Assembly (NCBI RefSeq): GCF_008831285.2
Contig: NC_037468.1
Location: forward strand, 313,501-377,500
DNA length: 64,000 nucleotides
Direction: 5' to 3'
Origin: Nymphaea colorata
Taxonomy: Eukaryota > Streptophyta > Magnoliopsida > Nymphaeales > Nymphaeaceae
In this document: piece by piece, positions 23,820 to 36,810 of the stretch
How the letters are laid out: each line of letters starts with the position of its first letter
Numbering within the stretch: the first letter of the stretch is position 1
Position numbers and translations under genes: made by a program
The notes under the pieces: generated by a model
The model's database searches: none
What the model was told of the DNA's origin: nothing
The model's input: only the letters and a program-made list of their open reading frames with translations

Positions 23820-24485
23820 ACGTTTGATTCAAAGAACTGCGCTTAGCGCCCCCCTCCCCGCTCATGAAACGGCTCTGCGGAAATGGATGGCAGAGGGTCC
23901 GTAGTACCCGAAGCACTGGAGTGATCCAGTAGCCGGGAAGGGGCCTAGAAGTGCCTACTACTACACCACACTACACTTGGCTCTACACATTGACAGAGCT
24001 CACCCCTGTCCAGTGTCTGGTAGAGCTAAGGGGAGGGGGGCTTCCATCCTTATTCCCCTTATCCCCATCTCCGCCCAGGCTAACGGGGCCTGACTGATTC
24101 TGGGGGGGGGGTTGAGCCTCGAGAAGCACTGTTGAGAGGAAGATCCCTTGCCCCTCTTCATTCTCTACAGGAGTCTCTGCCCACATGGAAGCGGGGCAAA
24201 GATGGAAGAGAAGGTAGCTTGCTTACCAAGCTTTCGGCCGGCCTCAAAATGACTCTATGTTAGCTATAGCCGCCTACTTCTAGTATAACGCACGCAAGCC
24301 TACTTATTCACACTTCTAATGAGGGGCGGGCCGGCGAGCACCATTAAGCTATCCGCACGGATAGCTGATAGAGTTCACCCTTGCGGAACCCCCTAGCTCG
24401 TTCTTCATCGGATTCCGTCTCGCGGTTTCTTTCCACTCATCGGATGATTACGTTCCGCACTTCTCGCTGTCGCTCTTTTCTCTAT

Positions 24486-24632
24486 GGCACTCGCTGTCGC
24501 TTCGACGTCAAAGCACTCGCAAAGCTTTGCGTGTCATGTCACGAGCAAAGCACTCTGAACAAGAGGGCTTTGCTCTGACCTGAATCACTTCATCAGCTTC
24601 AGCAATTTGAAGTTGCGAGTGCTTTCTGAAAG
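24486..24632 (+). repeat. Boundary module at the left end of R3
   Basis: Contains ACTCGCAAAGCTTTGCG, CATGTCACGAGCAAAGC and AAGTTGCGAGTGCTTTCTG. From 24615 to about 24684 it matches the reverse complement of 56932-57003 base for base by eye, so the R3 left end and the R8 right end are the same sequence. Confidence 0.85.
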
Positions 24633-26745
24633 AAGGGATCAAGGTTTGACGGATTGATGGAAAGGAAATGATGGAAAGGTCAGGACTAATGAGAATGATT
24701 GAGGAATGATTATGGAAGGACAGGACCCTTTTGAAAGGTCAGGACTCTGAAAGGTCAGGACTAATGAGAATGATTGAGGAAAAGTCAGAACTCACCTTAT
24801 CAAAAAGGTCAAGACTGTCTTTCAAAGTCAGGACTAACCTGACCAAAAAGATCAAGACTGTCTTGAAAGATCAGAACTTCTTCTTCTTAAAAGGACAGGA
24901 CCCTTTTGAAAGGTCAGGACTCATGACAATTGTATGCCATTAGTACTCACTTGACAAACAAATGCCATTAGTACTCACTTGACAACAAAATGCCATTAGT
25001 ACTCACTTGACAACAAAATGCCATTAGTACTCACTTGACAAACAAATGCCATTTTCCATCAACAATGAGTACTCACCATACCAAAACAGGTCAGGACTGT
25101 CTTGAAAGGTCAGGACTCATTCTTCTTGAAAGGTCAGGACTCTTTTGAAAGGTCAGGACTCATTGCAATTGTATGCCATTAGTACTCACTTGACAACAAA
25201 TTGTATGTCTCTCACTTGACAACAAAATGCCATTAGTACTTTCCATATGCCATTAGTACTCACTGTACAAACAAATGTCATTAGTACTCACCATACCAAA
25301 CAAATGCCATTAGTGCTCACCATACCCAATTGGAATTGTATGCCATTATCCATCAAAAAAAGGAGATGCCATTATCCATCAACCAACATGGATTTTGGAA
25401 GGCATACAATTTGTTGTATGGAAAATGGCATCTTTTTGGTATAGTGAGTACTCATGTTGGTATGGTGAGCACTAATGGCATTTGTTTGTACAGTGAGTAC
25501 TAATGGCATTTGTTTGTACAGTGAGTACTAATGGCATTTGTTTGTACAGTGAGTACTAATGGCATACAATTGCAATGAGTCTTCATCTTTCAAGAAGAAT
25601 CAGTCCTGACCTTTCAAGACAGTCTTAACCTTTCCATTTTTGGTCAGGTGAGTACTAATGGCATACAATTGCAATTGGTCCTGTCCTTCCATCAAAAGTC
25701 CTGACCTTTCAAGACAGTCTTGACCTTTTTGGTAAGGTTAGTCCTGACTTTGAAAGACAGTCTTGACCTTTTTGATAAGGTCAGTCCTGACTGTGAAATA
25801 CAGTCTTGACCAGAAGAATCAGTCCTGATCAGATAGTCTTGATCTTTTTGGTAAGGTTAGTCCTGACTTTGAAAGACAGTCTTGACCTTTTTGATAAGGT
25901 GAGTACTGATGACATACAAATGAGTCTTGTATGGTCAGGTGAGTACTAATGGCATACAATTGCAATTGGTCCTGTCCTTCCATAATCAGTCCTGACCTTT
26001 CAAGAAGAATGAGTCCTGACCTTTCAAGACAGTCTTGACCTTTTTGGTAAGGTAAGTACTGATTTCAAGACAGTCTTGACCTTTCAAGAAGAATCAGTCC
26101 TGACCTTTCAAGACAGTCTTGATCTTTTTGGTAAGGTCAGTCCTGACTGTGAAAGACAGTCTTGACCAGAAGAATCAGTCCTGATCAGATAGTCTTGATC
26201 TTTTTGGTAAGGTTAGTCCTGACTTTGAAAGACAGTCTTGACCTTTTTGATAAGGTGAGTACTGATGACATACAAATGAGTCTTGACCGACTCACCTGTT
26301 TTGGTATGGTGAGTACTCATTGTTGATGGAAAATGGCATTTGTTTGTCAAGTGAGTACTAATGGCATTTTGTTGTCAAGTGAGTACTAATGGCATTTTGT
26401 TGTCAAGTGAGTACTAATGGCATTTGTTTGTCAAGTGAGTACTAATGGCATACAATTGTCATGAGTCCTGACCTTTCAAAAGGGTCCTGTCCTTTTAAGA
26501 AGAAGAAGTTCTGATCTTTCAAGACAGTCTTGATCTTTTTGGTCAGGTTAGTCCTGACTTTGAAAGACAGTCTTGACCTTTTTGATAAGGTGAGTTCTGA
26601 CTTTTCCTCAATCATTCTCATTAGTCCTGACCTTTCAGAGTCCTGACCTTTCAAAAGGGTCCTGTCCTTCCATAATCATTCCTCAATCATTCTCATTAGT
26701 CCTGACCTTTCCAGAGAGTCCTGACCTTTTCCTTTCCATGAGCTA
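24633..26745. repeat. Repeat array R3 inside nad2 intron 4
   Basis: Bases 24660-25440 read in the GGTCAGGACT orientation and 25440-26740 in the opposite one, so the array is head to head. Unit A copies have cores at 24731-24943 (plus) and 26442-26654 (minus). Bases 25575-26738 are nearly identical to 54140-55262 in R8 and end at the same CTTTTCCTTTCCAT boundary. Its transcript in the nad2 precursor could fold back on itself. Confidence 0.93.
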
Positions 26746-27692
26746 ATGCCATTCAAAGTTGCGAGTGTCCTTGGCTTTTCTTTTGTTTTTTGTTTTTTTG
26801 ACTTTGTCAACGACAAAGGAGTTTCCAAAGGCGAACTGCCCCCTCCCCTTCTATAAAAAAAAACAGATAGTCAAAAGTTTCCGTCACTTTTCCAAAGGTT
26901 ACCGAAGGAATTCAAGTAGCGACGAAAGGAGCCTCCTTTGATTCATTCTATGTCCTGCCCTCGGTACCGGATGGTGCTGGAGGACTCTCTTTTGCCGGTC
27001 TTTCTATATTATCACCATCCATTCCATACAATATAGTAGATCTTCACGAGCGTGAGTTCCGACCCAGCCCACATACGTTCGGTCGCGCGTGACTTCGGAA
27101 CCTGCGTGTGGTATATATTCACATAGTTCACCCACTATAGGATACAACCTGATGTGTCATTCGCACGCAGGGCTAGGGCGGCGCCTAGACGGGATAACGA
27201 CCCCCCGGCACACACACCCCGCCCAAATCAAAAGAGCCCTTCTTTCCTTAGCGAAAAGATTCTGGGGTTAGGAGCGTTTTCAAGTCTTTTCCTCGTCGTC
27301 GAGACGAAAAAGGTTCGACTGGGAAATGTGAGTCTGTTTTGTCCACTTTATCCATTCCCCTCTATCTCAATGAGAAAAAAGGAAGGCGAGCTTGCTTTGT
27401 TTGCTTCTGATTCCCGTGTTCGATCTCTTCCATCCAGACCCGAACCGCGCCGCCTCTCTCCTCGGATGTATCGAGAGATCTTGATCCGCTTCTCACCCCT
27501 TCGTAGAGCCGTGTATTGTATTTTAGTGATCCGAACCTGCCCGGAGCGAGCCCCCCAGAGAGGCAAGTGAAGTTGGTGAGCCGTATGATGGGCAACTATC
27601 TCCTGCGGTTCGGAGAGGACTCAGCAGTTAGTTAGTACCCCCTTGGTTTCGTTTTTTTTTCCTTTGTAGCGGGGTGGACCCTTTCACTCTAT

Positions 27693-27880
27693 TTTATTAT
27701 ATACGCTTAGCGAAAAGAATGTTTCTTGATACACCTAGGACATGGATTCTATATGAACCAATGGATCGTGACAAGTCGTTACTACTAGCAATGACTTCCT
27801 CTTTCATTACTTCATCCTTTCCATATCCCTCTCCCTTGTTCTCAGTGACTCATCAAATGGCACTCAGTTCATATCTGTAA
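27693..27880 (+). CDS. nad2: nad2 exon 5 (C-terminus)
   Basis: This 188-bp exon encodes YYIRLAKRMFLDTPRTWILYEPMDRD, KSLLLAMTSSFIT and PSPLFSVTHQMALSSYL, ending in TAA at 27880. Its first bases complete the Phe codon split with exon 4. SS and SP replace conserved LF and FL, consistent with editing. Exons 3-5 total 922 bp, as usual. The gene is complete from exon 3 onward; exons 1-2 must be supplied in trans. Confidence 0.97.
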
Positions 27881-30339
27881 GTTCGATCATTGACAAGGTT
27901 CAAAGAAAGGGTAACCCGCAATTCGTCCCTTTGTGAGAGCACCCATTTCATTTCCATTGAGAAAGACTCGATTCCATGTCCAAACAAACCACATGCTAAT
28001 CAATGGACATCTGCGAATGGTTGGAGAAAGGATTGGAAGGAGGGTTGTAATGATCGCTTTCCTCTCCAACTCCGTCGAGTGTCCGTAGAATGGTTGTAAT
28101 GGGAATCCCAGAAAGTCGAATGGGCGAACCCCTCTTCTGCTCGATGGCTTGTGCTCTCTCGTTACCTCGCACGATCCGAAATGACAATGGCTCTTGTTCC
28201 CGGGGGCATCAAAAGGCCCACCTTTCCCAGGCCCATAGCAGTTCGAATAATGTACACCTTGCAATTGTGTATGACTGCAAAAAAAGTGCTTATAAAAGAA
28301 AGAAGAGTTGGAATGCTTTCGCTATAGTCGGGCCGCAGATAGATTCCGCCTTTCCCTCCTACCTTCCACTAGCTACCTTCCAAACGCTCGCTCTTGACAC
28401 CTTGACATAAATTCTCAATTCGACCGATTTTGAAAAGCCTGTCGTTTGATTGGCTCAAGCTTCATTTAACATCAGTTAATATGCCAATAGCAAGCCTTCC
28501 CACCCACACAGACTTCCCTGTTCTCCCAAGGTCGGGGGATGTGCAATCCCGCCACCAGTGGAAGAGCAAGAACTGAAGGCTTCGCTTTCCGGGCTACTGC
28601 TAGCCGAGCTTGGAACAAAAAAGAAGGTGACTCACCAACTTCTGAGAAGAAAGATCCCCATCTGACAAAGAAAAAAGGCTTTCTTTATCGGGTACTTTGA
28701 CTTTTCAATCGGTACGTCTTTCTCACCTCCAGAAGTCTTGAAGGAAGGGGAGTACTGAGCAGCTTGAGACACTTCAGTAGCATAAGGAAGATCAGCAATA
28801 GAACCTGCAGCCTCTTTCGCAACTCGAGGAGATGCCACGCTTGTGAAAGAGTTTGAGTAGCCTAGTCTGACTGAACTTCCTTTCCTGAAGGTCAAGCAAG
28901 CTGGGAAGCGAAAGCGGTCCATCTGAGTAGTCAATTACCTTAGCAAGAACTTTCAGGTGACAGTAGGAAGCCAAGCAAAAACTTCTCTTCCTCCACCACC
29001 GGTTAGTTAGAATACCAAAAGCAGATAGGATCAGAGCTGCTACGGTTAGAGCTGATTCTACTCTCACATTTGAAGTCGAAGCAGAGGGCATAGAGTCACC
29101 GACTCAAGCAAGCCAGGAGCTCAATCAGGTTCAAAGGCGTCGAACAAGAAAGCAATCCATTCTTGCTCTTCTTTGTTAGCAGCAGATTCTTCTTCAATTG
29201 CGACAGGAGTCTGATTTCTTTCATCTGCATCTGACACCGGGAGCTTCGTCAAGAACAATAACAGCAGTCAATCCACTAAGAAAGGCACTAATAGCTATTC
29301 ACTCACCAACAACAGCGTATATGCGATTTTTTCATTCTTTTTTTTTTGAGTTGAGCATCCCACCCATATCCCGGTCAAGGCTATCAACCGATTCTTTCCT
29401 CTTTCCTGCTCTTGCCTTGTTAGCCTGGTCAGACGAATCTGTTGACTTCTTGAGAGTTCTCTTTCTGACCGTAATCTCCGGCAATTGATCGAGCTCTCTG
29501 CTGTGCTCTTCAACAATTCTGTGTCAGTCAAGCTTCTCGGTCCTATAATCTCTCAGAGGCATCAGCTTAGTGAGTTTGCTCTTTCTTGAGTTGCCTATCC
29601 TGGTCTGCTAGTTCCTCTCTTTGATGCTAAGGACCTCGCTTGAACTGGAATCTTGTGAAGAAGGTCCCCTTCAAGCGCGATGATAGTCAGTCTTCAGTTT
29701 TTTACGATGCCATCTTTATGAGACCAGACCGGAACGTGAACGTCTCTGCCAGTATTGCTGATACAGGGGTGGTTCCATGCATGACTTGACTGAAAAGATC
29801 CACCACTCTATCTAACATCCACATAACCCAAGGCTTTGGGGAAGAGTACTAACCCATAGATCGCCAGTGCCATAATTTGCATGCCTGCATCATCGTCTGG
29901 GTGCTGTTCAACAAAGGTCTGCAGGAATTCCGAGGATACACATTGCCCCTGACACCTTTCTTTCTCCTATTGCTACTGCTATTGATACTGATACTGCTTC
30001 CTTTTTTTTGTGTTCCTTCTTTTCTGATTCTGAGCGAGCTCATCGACACGGACAAGTGGACAAATTCATGCCTGACGAGTCAGCAAGAGTCCCGTCATCT
30101 CGTGCAAATGAGGGGAAATAGATAGAGGCAGAGAAGGGTCCGAAGGTGCTCAGGACAAATGCCAAACCAAATGCACAGAAGAAGCTCTGCAGATGAATTC
30201 CCGGTGCATGTCTTCTTGTTCTCGAAAGCACTCCCAGTCTCTCCCGGGCGAGCTCGACGGGCATGGTAGCCAAGAGAGAAAGGCAGGTAATGGCAATTTA
30301 ATGATCTGTCTTTCCTGAGCTAGTAGCTAGTGGCATATC
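27881..30339. other. Spacer downstream of nad2
   Basis: About 2.5 kb with no recognised gene. The first stretch is the nad2 3' UTR. A 125-codon open frame at 27887-28264 (minus) has no family signature. From about 28600 to 30300 the sequence is Ser/Thr-rich in several frames and resembles the spacers at 36815-38050 and 50900-51500 in texture; this could be decayed imported DNA, but I cannot identify it. Confidence 0.5.
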
Positions 30340-32500
30340 GATAATTGGAAAGGATTATGGAAAGGTTATGGAATTTCTGGAAAGGAAAGGAGATTGATGG
30401 AAAGGTCAGGACTTTCTGGAAAGGTCAGGACTTTCTGGAAAGGTCAGGACTAATGAGAATGATTGAGGAATGATTATGGAAGGACAGGACCCTTTTGAAA
30501 GGTCAGGACTCTGAAAGGTCAGGACTAATGAGAATGATTGAGGAAAAGTCAGAACTCACCTTATCAAAAAGGTCAAGACTGTCTTTCAAAGTCAGGACTA
30601 ACCTGACCAAAAAGATCAAGACTGTCTTGAAAGATCAGAACTTCTTCTTCTTAAAAGGACAGGACCCTTTTGAAAGGTCAGGACTCATGACAATTGTATG
30701 CCATTAGTACTCACTTGACAAACAAATGCCATTAGTACTCACTTGACAACAAAATGCCATTAGTACTCACTTGACAACAAAATGCCATTAGTACTCACTT
30801 GACAAACAAATGCCATTTTCCATCAACAATGAGTACTCACCTTTTTTGAAAGATCAAGACTATCTGATCAGGACTGATTCTTCTGGTCAAGACTGTATTT
30901 CACAGTCAGGACTGACCTTACCAAAAAGGTCAAGACTGTCTTGAAAGGTCAGGACTCATTCTTCTTGAAAGGTCAGGACTCTGAAAGGTCAGGACTAATG
31001 AGAATGATTGAGGAATGACCATAAAGGACTCATTCTTCTTGAAAGGTCAGGACTCTTTTGAAAGGTCAGGACTCATTGCAATTGTATGCCATTAGTACTC
31101 ACTTGACAACAAATTGTATGCCATTAGTACTCACTTGACAACAAAATGCCATTAGTACTCACTTGACAACAAAATGCTATTAGTACTCACTTGACAACAA
31201 ATTATATGCCATTTTCCATCAACAATGAGTACTCACCATACCAAAAAAGGTGAGGACTGTTTTGAAAGGTCAAGACTCATTTGTATGTCATTAGTACTCA
31301 CCATACCAAAAAGGTGAGGACTCTCTGGAAAGGTCAGGACTAATGAGAATGATTGAGGAATGATTATGGAAGGACAGGACCCTTTTGAAAGGTCAGGACT
31401 CATGACAATTGTATGCCATTAGTACTCACTTGACAACAAAATGCCATTAGTACTCACTTGACAAACAAATGCCATTTTCCATCAACAATGAGTACTCACC
31501 TTTTTTGAAAGATCAAGACTATCTTGAAAGATCAGGACTGATTCTTCTGGTCAAGACTGTCTTTCACAGTCAGGACTGACCTTACCAAAAAGGTCAAGAC
31601 TGTCTGGAAAGGTCAGGACTCATTCTTCTTGAAAGGTCAGGACTCTGAAAGGTCAGGACTAATGAGAATGATTGAGGAATGACCATACAGGACTCATTCT
31701 TCTTGAAAGGTCAGGACTCTTTTGAAAGGTCAGGACTCATTGCAATTGTATGCCATTAGTACTCACTTGACAACAAATTGTATGCCATTAGTACTCACTT
31801 GACAACAAAATGCCATTAGTACTCACTTGACAACAAAATGCTATTAGTACTCACTTGACAACAAATTATATGCCATTTTCCATCAACAATGAGTACTCAC
31901 CATACCAAGAAAGGTGAGGACTTTCCGGTCAGGACTCATTCTTCTTGAAAGGTCAGGACTCATTGCAATTGTATGCCATTAGTACTCACTTGACAACAAA
32001 TTGTATGTCTCTCACTTGACAAACAAATGCCATTAGTACTTTCCATATGCCATTAGTACTCACTGTACAAACAAAATGCCATTAGTACTCACTATACCAA
32101 CATGAGTACTCACTATACCAACAAAATGCCATTTTCCATACCAACAGGACTAATGACAAGTGTATGCCATTAGTACTTTTGAAGGAAAAGAAAAAGCAAA
32201 AGGGCAATTGTATGCCATTAGTATTGACTATTACATAAAGAAGTATGCCATTAGTGCTCACCATACCAAGAATTGTATGCTATTAGTACTGACTATCCAA
32301 AAAATGGAAAGGTGATGTCAAGGTTATGGAAAGGAAAGGCAAAATGGCATACAATTGCCATTTCCATAATTGCAATTGTATGCCATTTTCAATATAAAAA
32401 GTGCAATTGTATGCCATTAATGCTTCCATAATGGCATACAATTGCCATTTCCATAATTGCAATTAGATGCCATTAGTGCTAACCATACAAAAATATGCCT
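30340..32500 (+). repeat. Repeat array R4
   Basis: Mostly in the GGTCAGGACT orientation. A unit A copy has its core at 30495-30707. Two tandem higher-order segments follow (about 30840-31230 and 31500-31900), sharing the order: GATCAAGACTATC block, TTCTTCTTGAAAGG block, repeated ATGCCATTAGTACTCAC, then CATCAACAATGAGTACTC. The right end degenerates into ATGGCATACAATTGCCA dyads (32340-32480). Confidence 0.92.
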
Positions 32501-34074
32501 CGTCTCGAAGAGAAAGGTTAAAATCCCTAAAGCAATTCCGGTAATCAGAGCTATCGGCATTACCGCTGTGGGAGGGACGGAAGAACTCCTTGCCCTAAGA
32601 CTGACTGAAGAAGATGGCATCAAGCCCGATTGAATCCGACTTCTATGAGCAGACGATTACTGAACACTTTCAACAGAATGTCTTTTGCGGCAGTGACTCT
32701 TTCCGGTGAAGAGTCGCTTTCCCTGTTAATGTACCCGGTCTAGTCTCTAGAGGTTCCTCAAATGTAATCGCTAGCAGAGAGATCAGAAGCTACGGCATTA
32801 CCACCGGTCTTTGCTATTGGAGCTGTTAGCCCATTTTCATCAGAATATGCTCTGACTGTTGGAGAATACCATGCAATCAGACTTGTTTGGCATCTCGCCT
32901 TTCCGGATCCTCGCACATAGAATGGAAGAATCCACTGTTAGGCGCTTTTAAGCCCTCTTTGTTGAAGGAATTTAATCAGAAGCATCTAATGCCATGTTTC
33001 TTGTTACAGAATTTGCAGCTATTGAATCAGCGGGCACTCTTGTTTACGTGAATGCACGAATAGCTTGTTTTGCGGGATAAAGCTCTTTAGCGGGATCCAC
33101 TTTGAATTCTATGGGGATAGAAGAATCTGATTTTGTCCATGTCCCTCCACTCCGGGACCAGGAGCATCCGATTATCCCATTTCAGAAGATTTGCCGACAT
33201 TCTATAGAATAGTAGAACACCCACGCACATAGAACAGGATTCGAAGGCTAGTCTCTGACGAAACTGCTGATTCAATTGCGAAAACAGCTGTTCGAGAAGG
33301 GACATAGCCAACCGCTGAAACTCTTGTTTCAATGACCCTTGATGGGATCGGACTGATCTTCTTCAATTTGAAGTTGACTCTTTCTCAACAGGGCACTCTA
33401 GTGGCACTGTCACAAACCCATCTCTTGCCAACATCTGTGCATTTGTCCAATACAAACCTCCATCTGCAGCTCCCTCACAGCTTGAAATTGATCCTTCCTC
33501 CCTATTCTATCAAACAATGTCTTGACATTTGCACATCATTTGCATGCCTGCTTTCCTTCCCCATGTGCAAGAAGTTCCTTAACAACCTACTAGAGCCCTT
33601 CCTCAGGGAACCTTGGGGCATCCGCTGAAACCAACCCTTTGCACTGTCACAACCCATTCAAAGAGCGTTGATCTCGCAACATCTGTAAAAAAAAGAACCG
33701 TTGTCCAGCAAAAGGAGCTAGCAATCTCATGTACTCCGCTTCGTCCCTTGAATCACGTGCATATAGGAATCTCATTCATCACTCACGCAACCTTTCCTTT
33801 GGTAGCCTTTGGAAAAGTTGGATCGGAGACTATCAAACAGTCTCTTTTTTCTTGGGATAACCAATATCAAGATTCCCTCTGGCGGGGAAGGCGCAAACAG
33901 TGGATTCCGTGCATTCATTTGTTCTTGCAAACATCCTTTTTGTTTGTCCTAACTGCGCATTTGAAGCTTCTTCTATCAAAGAGCTTGGGCATCCTTCGAT
34001 GAGTGGGTCCGGAAAGAGACTGAAGGCATCCCTATGTGGTTAACATTTCCCTGAGGTGCCTTTTTTGGTATTAA
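32501..34074. other. Spacer between arrays R4 and R5
   Basis: About 1.6 kb of non-repetitive DNA. Open frames at 33332-33628 and 33613-34002 (plus) are unrecognised and may be chance. No tRNA or known exon found. Confidence 0.5.
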
Positions 34075-36810
34075 TGTGATAGTCAGTACTAATGGCATAC
34101 AATTGCAATTTCTCCTACCTTCACAAAGACTAATGGCATGTAATGTCATAGTAAATACTAATGACATACAATTGCCCTTTTGCTTTTTCTTTTCCTTCAA
34201 AAGTACTAATGGCATTTGTTTGCACAGTGAGTACTAATGGCATTTGTTTGTCAAGTGAGTACTAATGGCATTTGTTTGTCAAGTGAGTACTAATGGCATT
34301 TGTTTGTCAAGTGAGTACTAATGGCATTTGTTTGTCAAGTGAGTACTAATGGCATTTGTTTGTCAAGTGAGTACTAATGGCATACAATTGTCATGAGTCC
34401 TGACCTTTCAAAAGGGTCCTGTCCTTTTAAGAAGAAGAAGTTCTGATCTTTCAAGACAGTCTTGATCTTTTTGGTAAGGTTAGTCCTGACTTTGAAAGAC
34501 AGTCTTGACCTTTTTGATAAGGTGAGTTCTGACTTTTCCTCAATCATTCTCATTAGTCCTGACCTTTCAGAGTCCTGACCTTTCAAGAAGAATGAGTCCT
34601 GACCTTTCAAGACAGTCTTGACCTTTCAAGAAGAATGAGTCCTGACCTTTCAAGACAGTCTTGATCTTTTTGGTAAGGTCAGTCCTGACTGTGAAATACA
34701 GTCTTGACCAGAAGAATCAGTCCTGATCAGATAGTCTTGATCTTTTTGGTAAGGTTAGTCCTGACTTTGAAAGACAGTCTTGACCTTTTTGATAAGGTGA
34801 GTACTGATGACATACAAATGAGTCTTGTATGGTCAGGTGAGTACTAATGGCATACAATTGCAATTGGTCCTGTCCTTCCATAATCAGTCCTGACCTTTCA
34901 AGACAGTCTTGACCTTTCCAGAAGAATCAGTCCTGACCTTTCAAGACAGTCTTGACCTTTTTGGTAAGGTCAGTCCTGACCTTGAAATACAGTATTGACC
35001 AGAAGAATCAGTCCTGATCAGATAGTCTTGATCTTTTTGGTAAGGTTAGTCCTGACTTTGAAAGACAGTCTTGACCTTTTTGATAAGGTCAGTACTGATT
35101 TCAAGACAGTCTTGACCTTTCCATTTTTGGTCAGGTGAGTACTAATGGCATACAATTGCAATTGGTCCTGTCCTTCCATCAAAAGTCCTGACCTTTCAAG
35201 ACAGTCTTGACCTTTTTGGTAAGGTCAGTCCTGACTGTGAAATACAGTCTTGACCAGAAGAATCAGTCCTGATCAGATAGTCTTGATCTTTTTGGTAAGG
35301 TTAGTCCTGACTTTGAAAGACAGTCTTGACCTTTTTGATAAGGTGAGTACTGATGACATACAAATGAGTCTTGATGGTCATTCCTCAATCATTCTCATTA
35401 GTCCTGACCTTTCAGAGTCTTGACCTTTCAAGAAGAATCAGTCCTGACCTTTCAAGACAGTCTTGACCTTTCCATTTTTGGTCAGGTGAGTACTAATGGC
35501 ATACAATTGCAATTGGTCCTGTCCTTCCATCAAAAGTCCTGACCTTTCAAGACAGTCTTGACCTTTTTGGTCAGGTTAGTCCTGACTGTGAAAGACAGTC
35601 TTGACCTTTTTGATAAGGTCAGTCCTGACTGTGAAAGACAGTCTTGACCTTTTTGATAAGGTGAGTACTAATGGCATACAATTGCAATTGGTCCTGTCCT
35701 TCCATAATCAGTCCTGACCTTTCAAGAAGAATGAGTCCTGACCTTTCAAGACAGTCTTGACCTTTCCATTTTTGGTCAGGTGAGTACTAATGGCATACAA
35801 TTGCAATTGGTCCTGTCCTTCCATCAAAAGTCCTGACCTTTCAAGACAGTCTTGATCTTTTTGGTAAGGTCAGTCCTGACTGTGAAATACAGTCTTGACC
35901 AGAAGAATCAGTCCTGATCAGATAGTCTTGATCTTTTTGGTAAGGTTAGTCCTGACTTTGAAAGACAGTCTTGACCTTTTTGATAAGGTGAGTACTGATG
36001 ACATACAAATGAGTCTTGTATGGTCAGGTGAGTACTAATGGCATACAATTGCAATTGGTCCTGTCCTTCCATAATCAGTCCTGACCTTTCAAGACAGTCT
36101 TGACCTTTCAAGAAGAATCAGTCCTGACCTTTCAAGACAGTCTTGACCTTTTTGGTAAGGTCAGTCCTGACCTTGAAATACAGTCTTGACCAGAAGAATC
36201 AGTCCTGATCTTTCAAGATAGTCTTGATCTTTCAAAAAAGGTCAGTACTGATTTCAAGACAGTCTTGACCTTTCAAGAAAAATCAGTCCTGACCTTTCAA
36301 GACAGTCTTGACCTTTCAAGAAGAATCAGTCCTGACCTTTCAAGACAGTCTTGACCTTTTTGGTAAGGTTAGTCCTGACTTTGAAAGACAGTCTTGACCT
36401 TTTTGATAAGGTCAGTCCTGACTTTGAAAGACAGTCTTGACCTTTCAAGAAGAATCAGTCCTGATCTTTCAAGATAGTCTTGATCTTTCAAAAAAGGTGA
36501 GTACTGATGACATACAAATGAGTCTTGACCTTTCAAAACAGTCTTCACCTTTCAAGAAGAATCAGTCCTGACCTTTCAAGACAGTCTTGATCTTTTTGGT
36601 AAGGTCAGTCCTGACTGTGAAATACAGTCTTGACCAGAAGAATCAGTCCTGATCAGATAGTCTTGATCTTTTTGGTAAGGTTAGTCCTGACTTTGAAAGA
36701 CAGTCTTGACCTTTTTGATAAGGTGAGTACTGATGACATACAAATGAGTCTTGACCTTTCAATCAAGTCCTGATCTTTCCATAATTCATCCTGACCTTTC
36801 AATAACATCC
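34075..36810 (-). repeat. Repeat array R5
   Basis: Uniform AGTCCTGACC orientation on the plus strand. It opens with a regular 28-bp tandem (34203-34382), then a unit A copy (core 34374-34586). Many copies follow of a segment of about 250 bp containing GATCAGATAGTCTTGATC and AATACAGTCTTGACCAG. Unit B lies at 35908-36111. Bases 35705-36090 closely match 60197-60590, 61250-61640 and 62135-62520 in R9. Confidence 0.93.
34203..34382 (-). repeat. 28-bp tandem repeat, seven GTACTAATGGCAT starts
   Basis: GTACTAATGGCAT occurs at 34203, 34230, 34258, 34286, 34314, 34342 and 34370, so the period is 27 then 28 bp. The monomer continues TTGTTTGTCAAGTGA. Related short runs occur at about 7140-7250, 24945-25045, 46287-46438 and 58918-59118. 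Confidence 0.95.

Larger units (their letters stand above)
23045..27692 (+). other. nad2: nad2 intron 4 (group II), expanded by a repeat array
   Basis: Intron of about 4.65 kb starting GGGCGGCCGG. Domain V lies at 27578-27615 (GAGCCGTATGATGG ... CTGCGGTTCGGAG). Array R3 (about 24615-26745) sits centrally, flanked on the left by the CACTCGCAAAGC module (24486-24632) and on the right by TCAAAGTTGCGAGTG (about 26752). Other features are inverted repeat arm B at 23710-23819 and the GTGGAGCC/CTCCAC hairpin at 23350-23387. No maturase-like frame is present. Confidence 0.9.

Noticed and set aside
24660-25080. Array resembling a CRISPR locus
   Set aside because: Modules are contiguous, variable in length and interleaved, with no unique spacers of constant size and no cas genes; this is organelle DNA.
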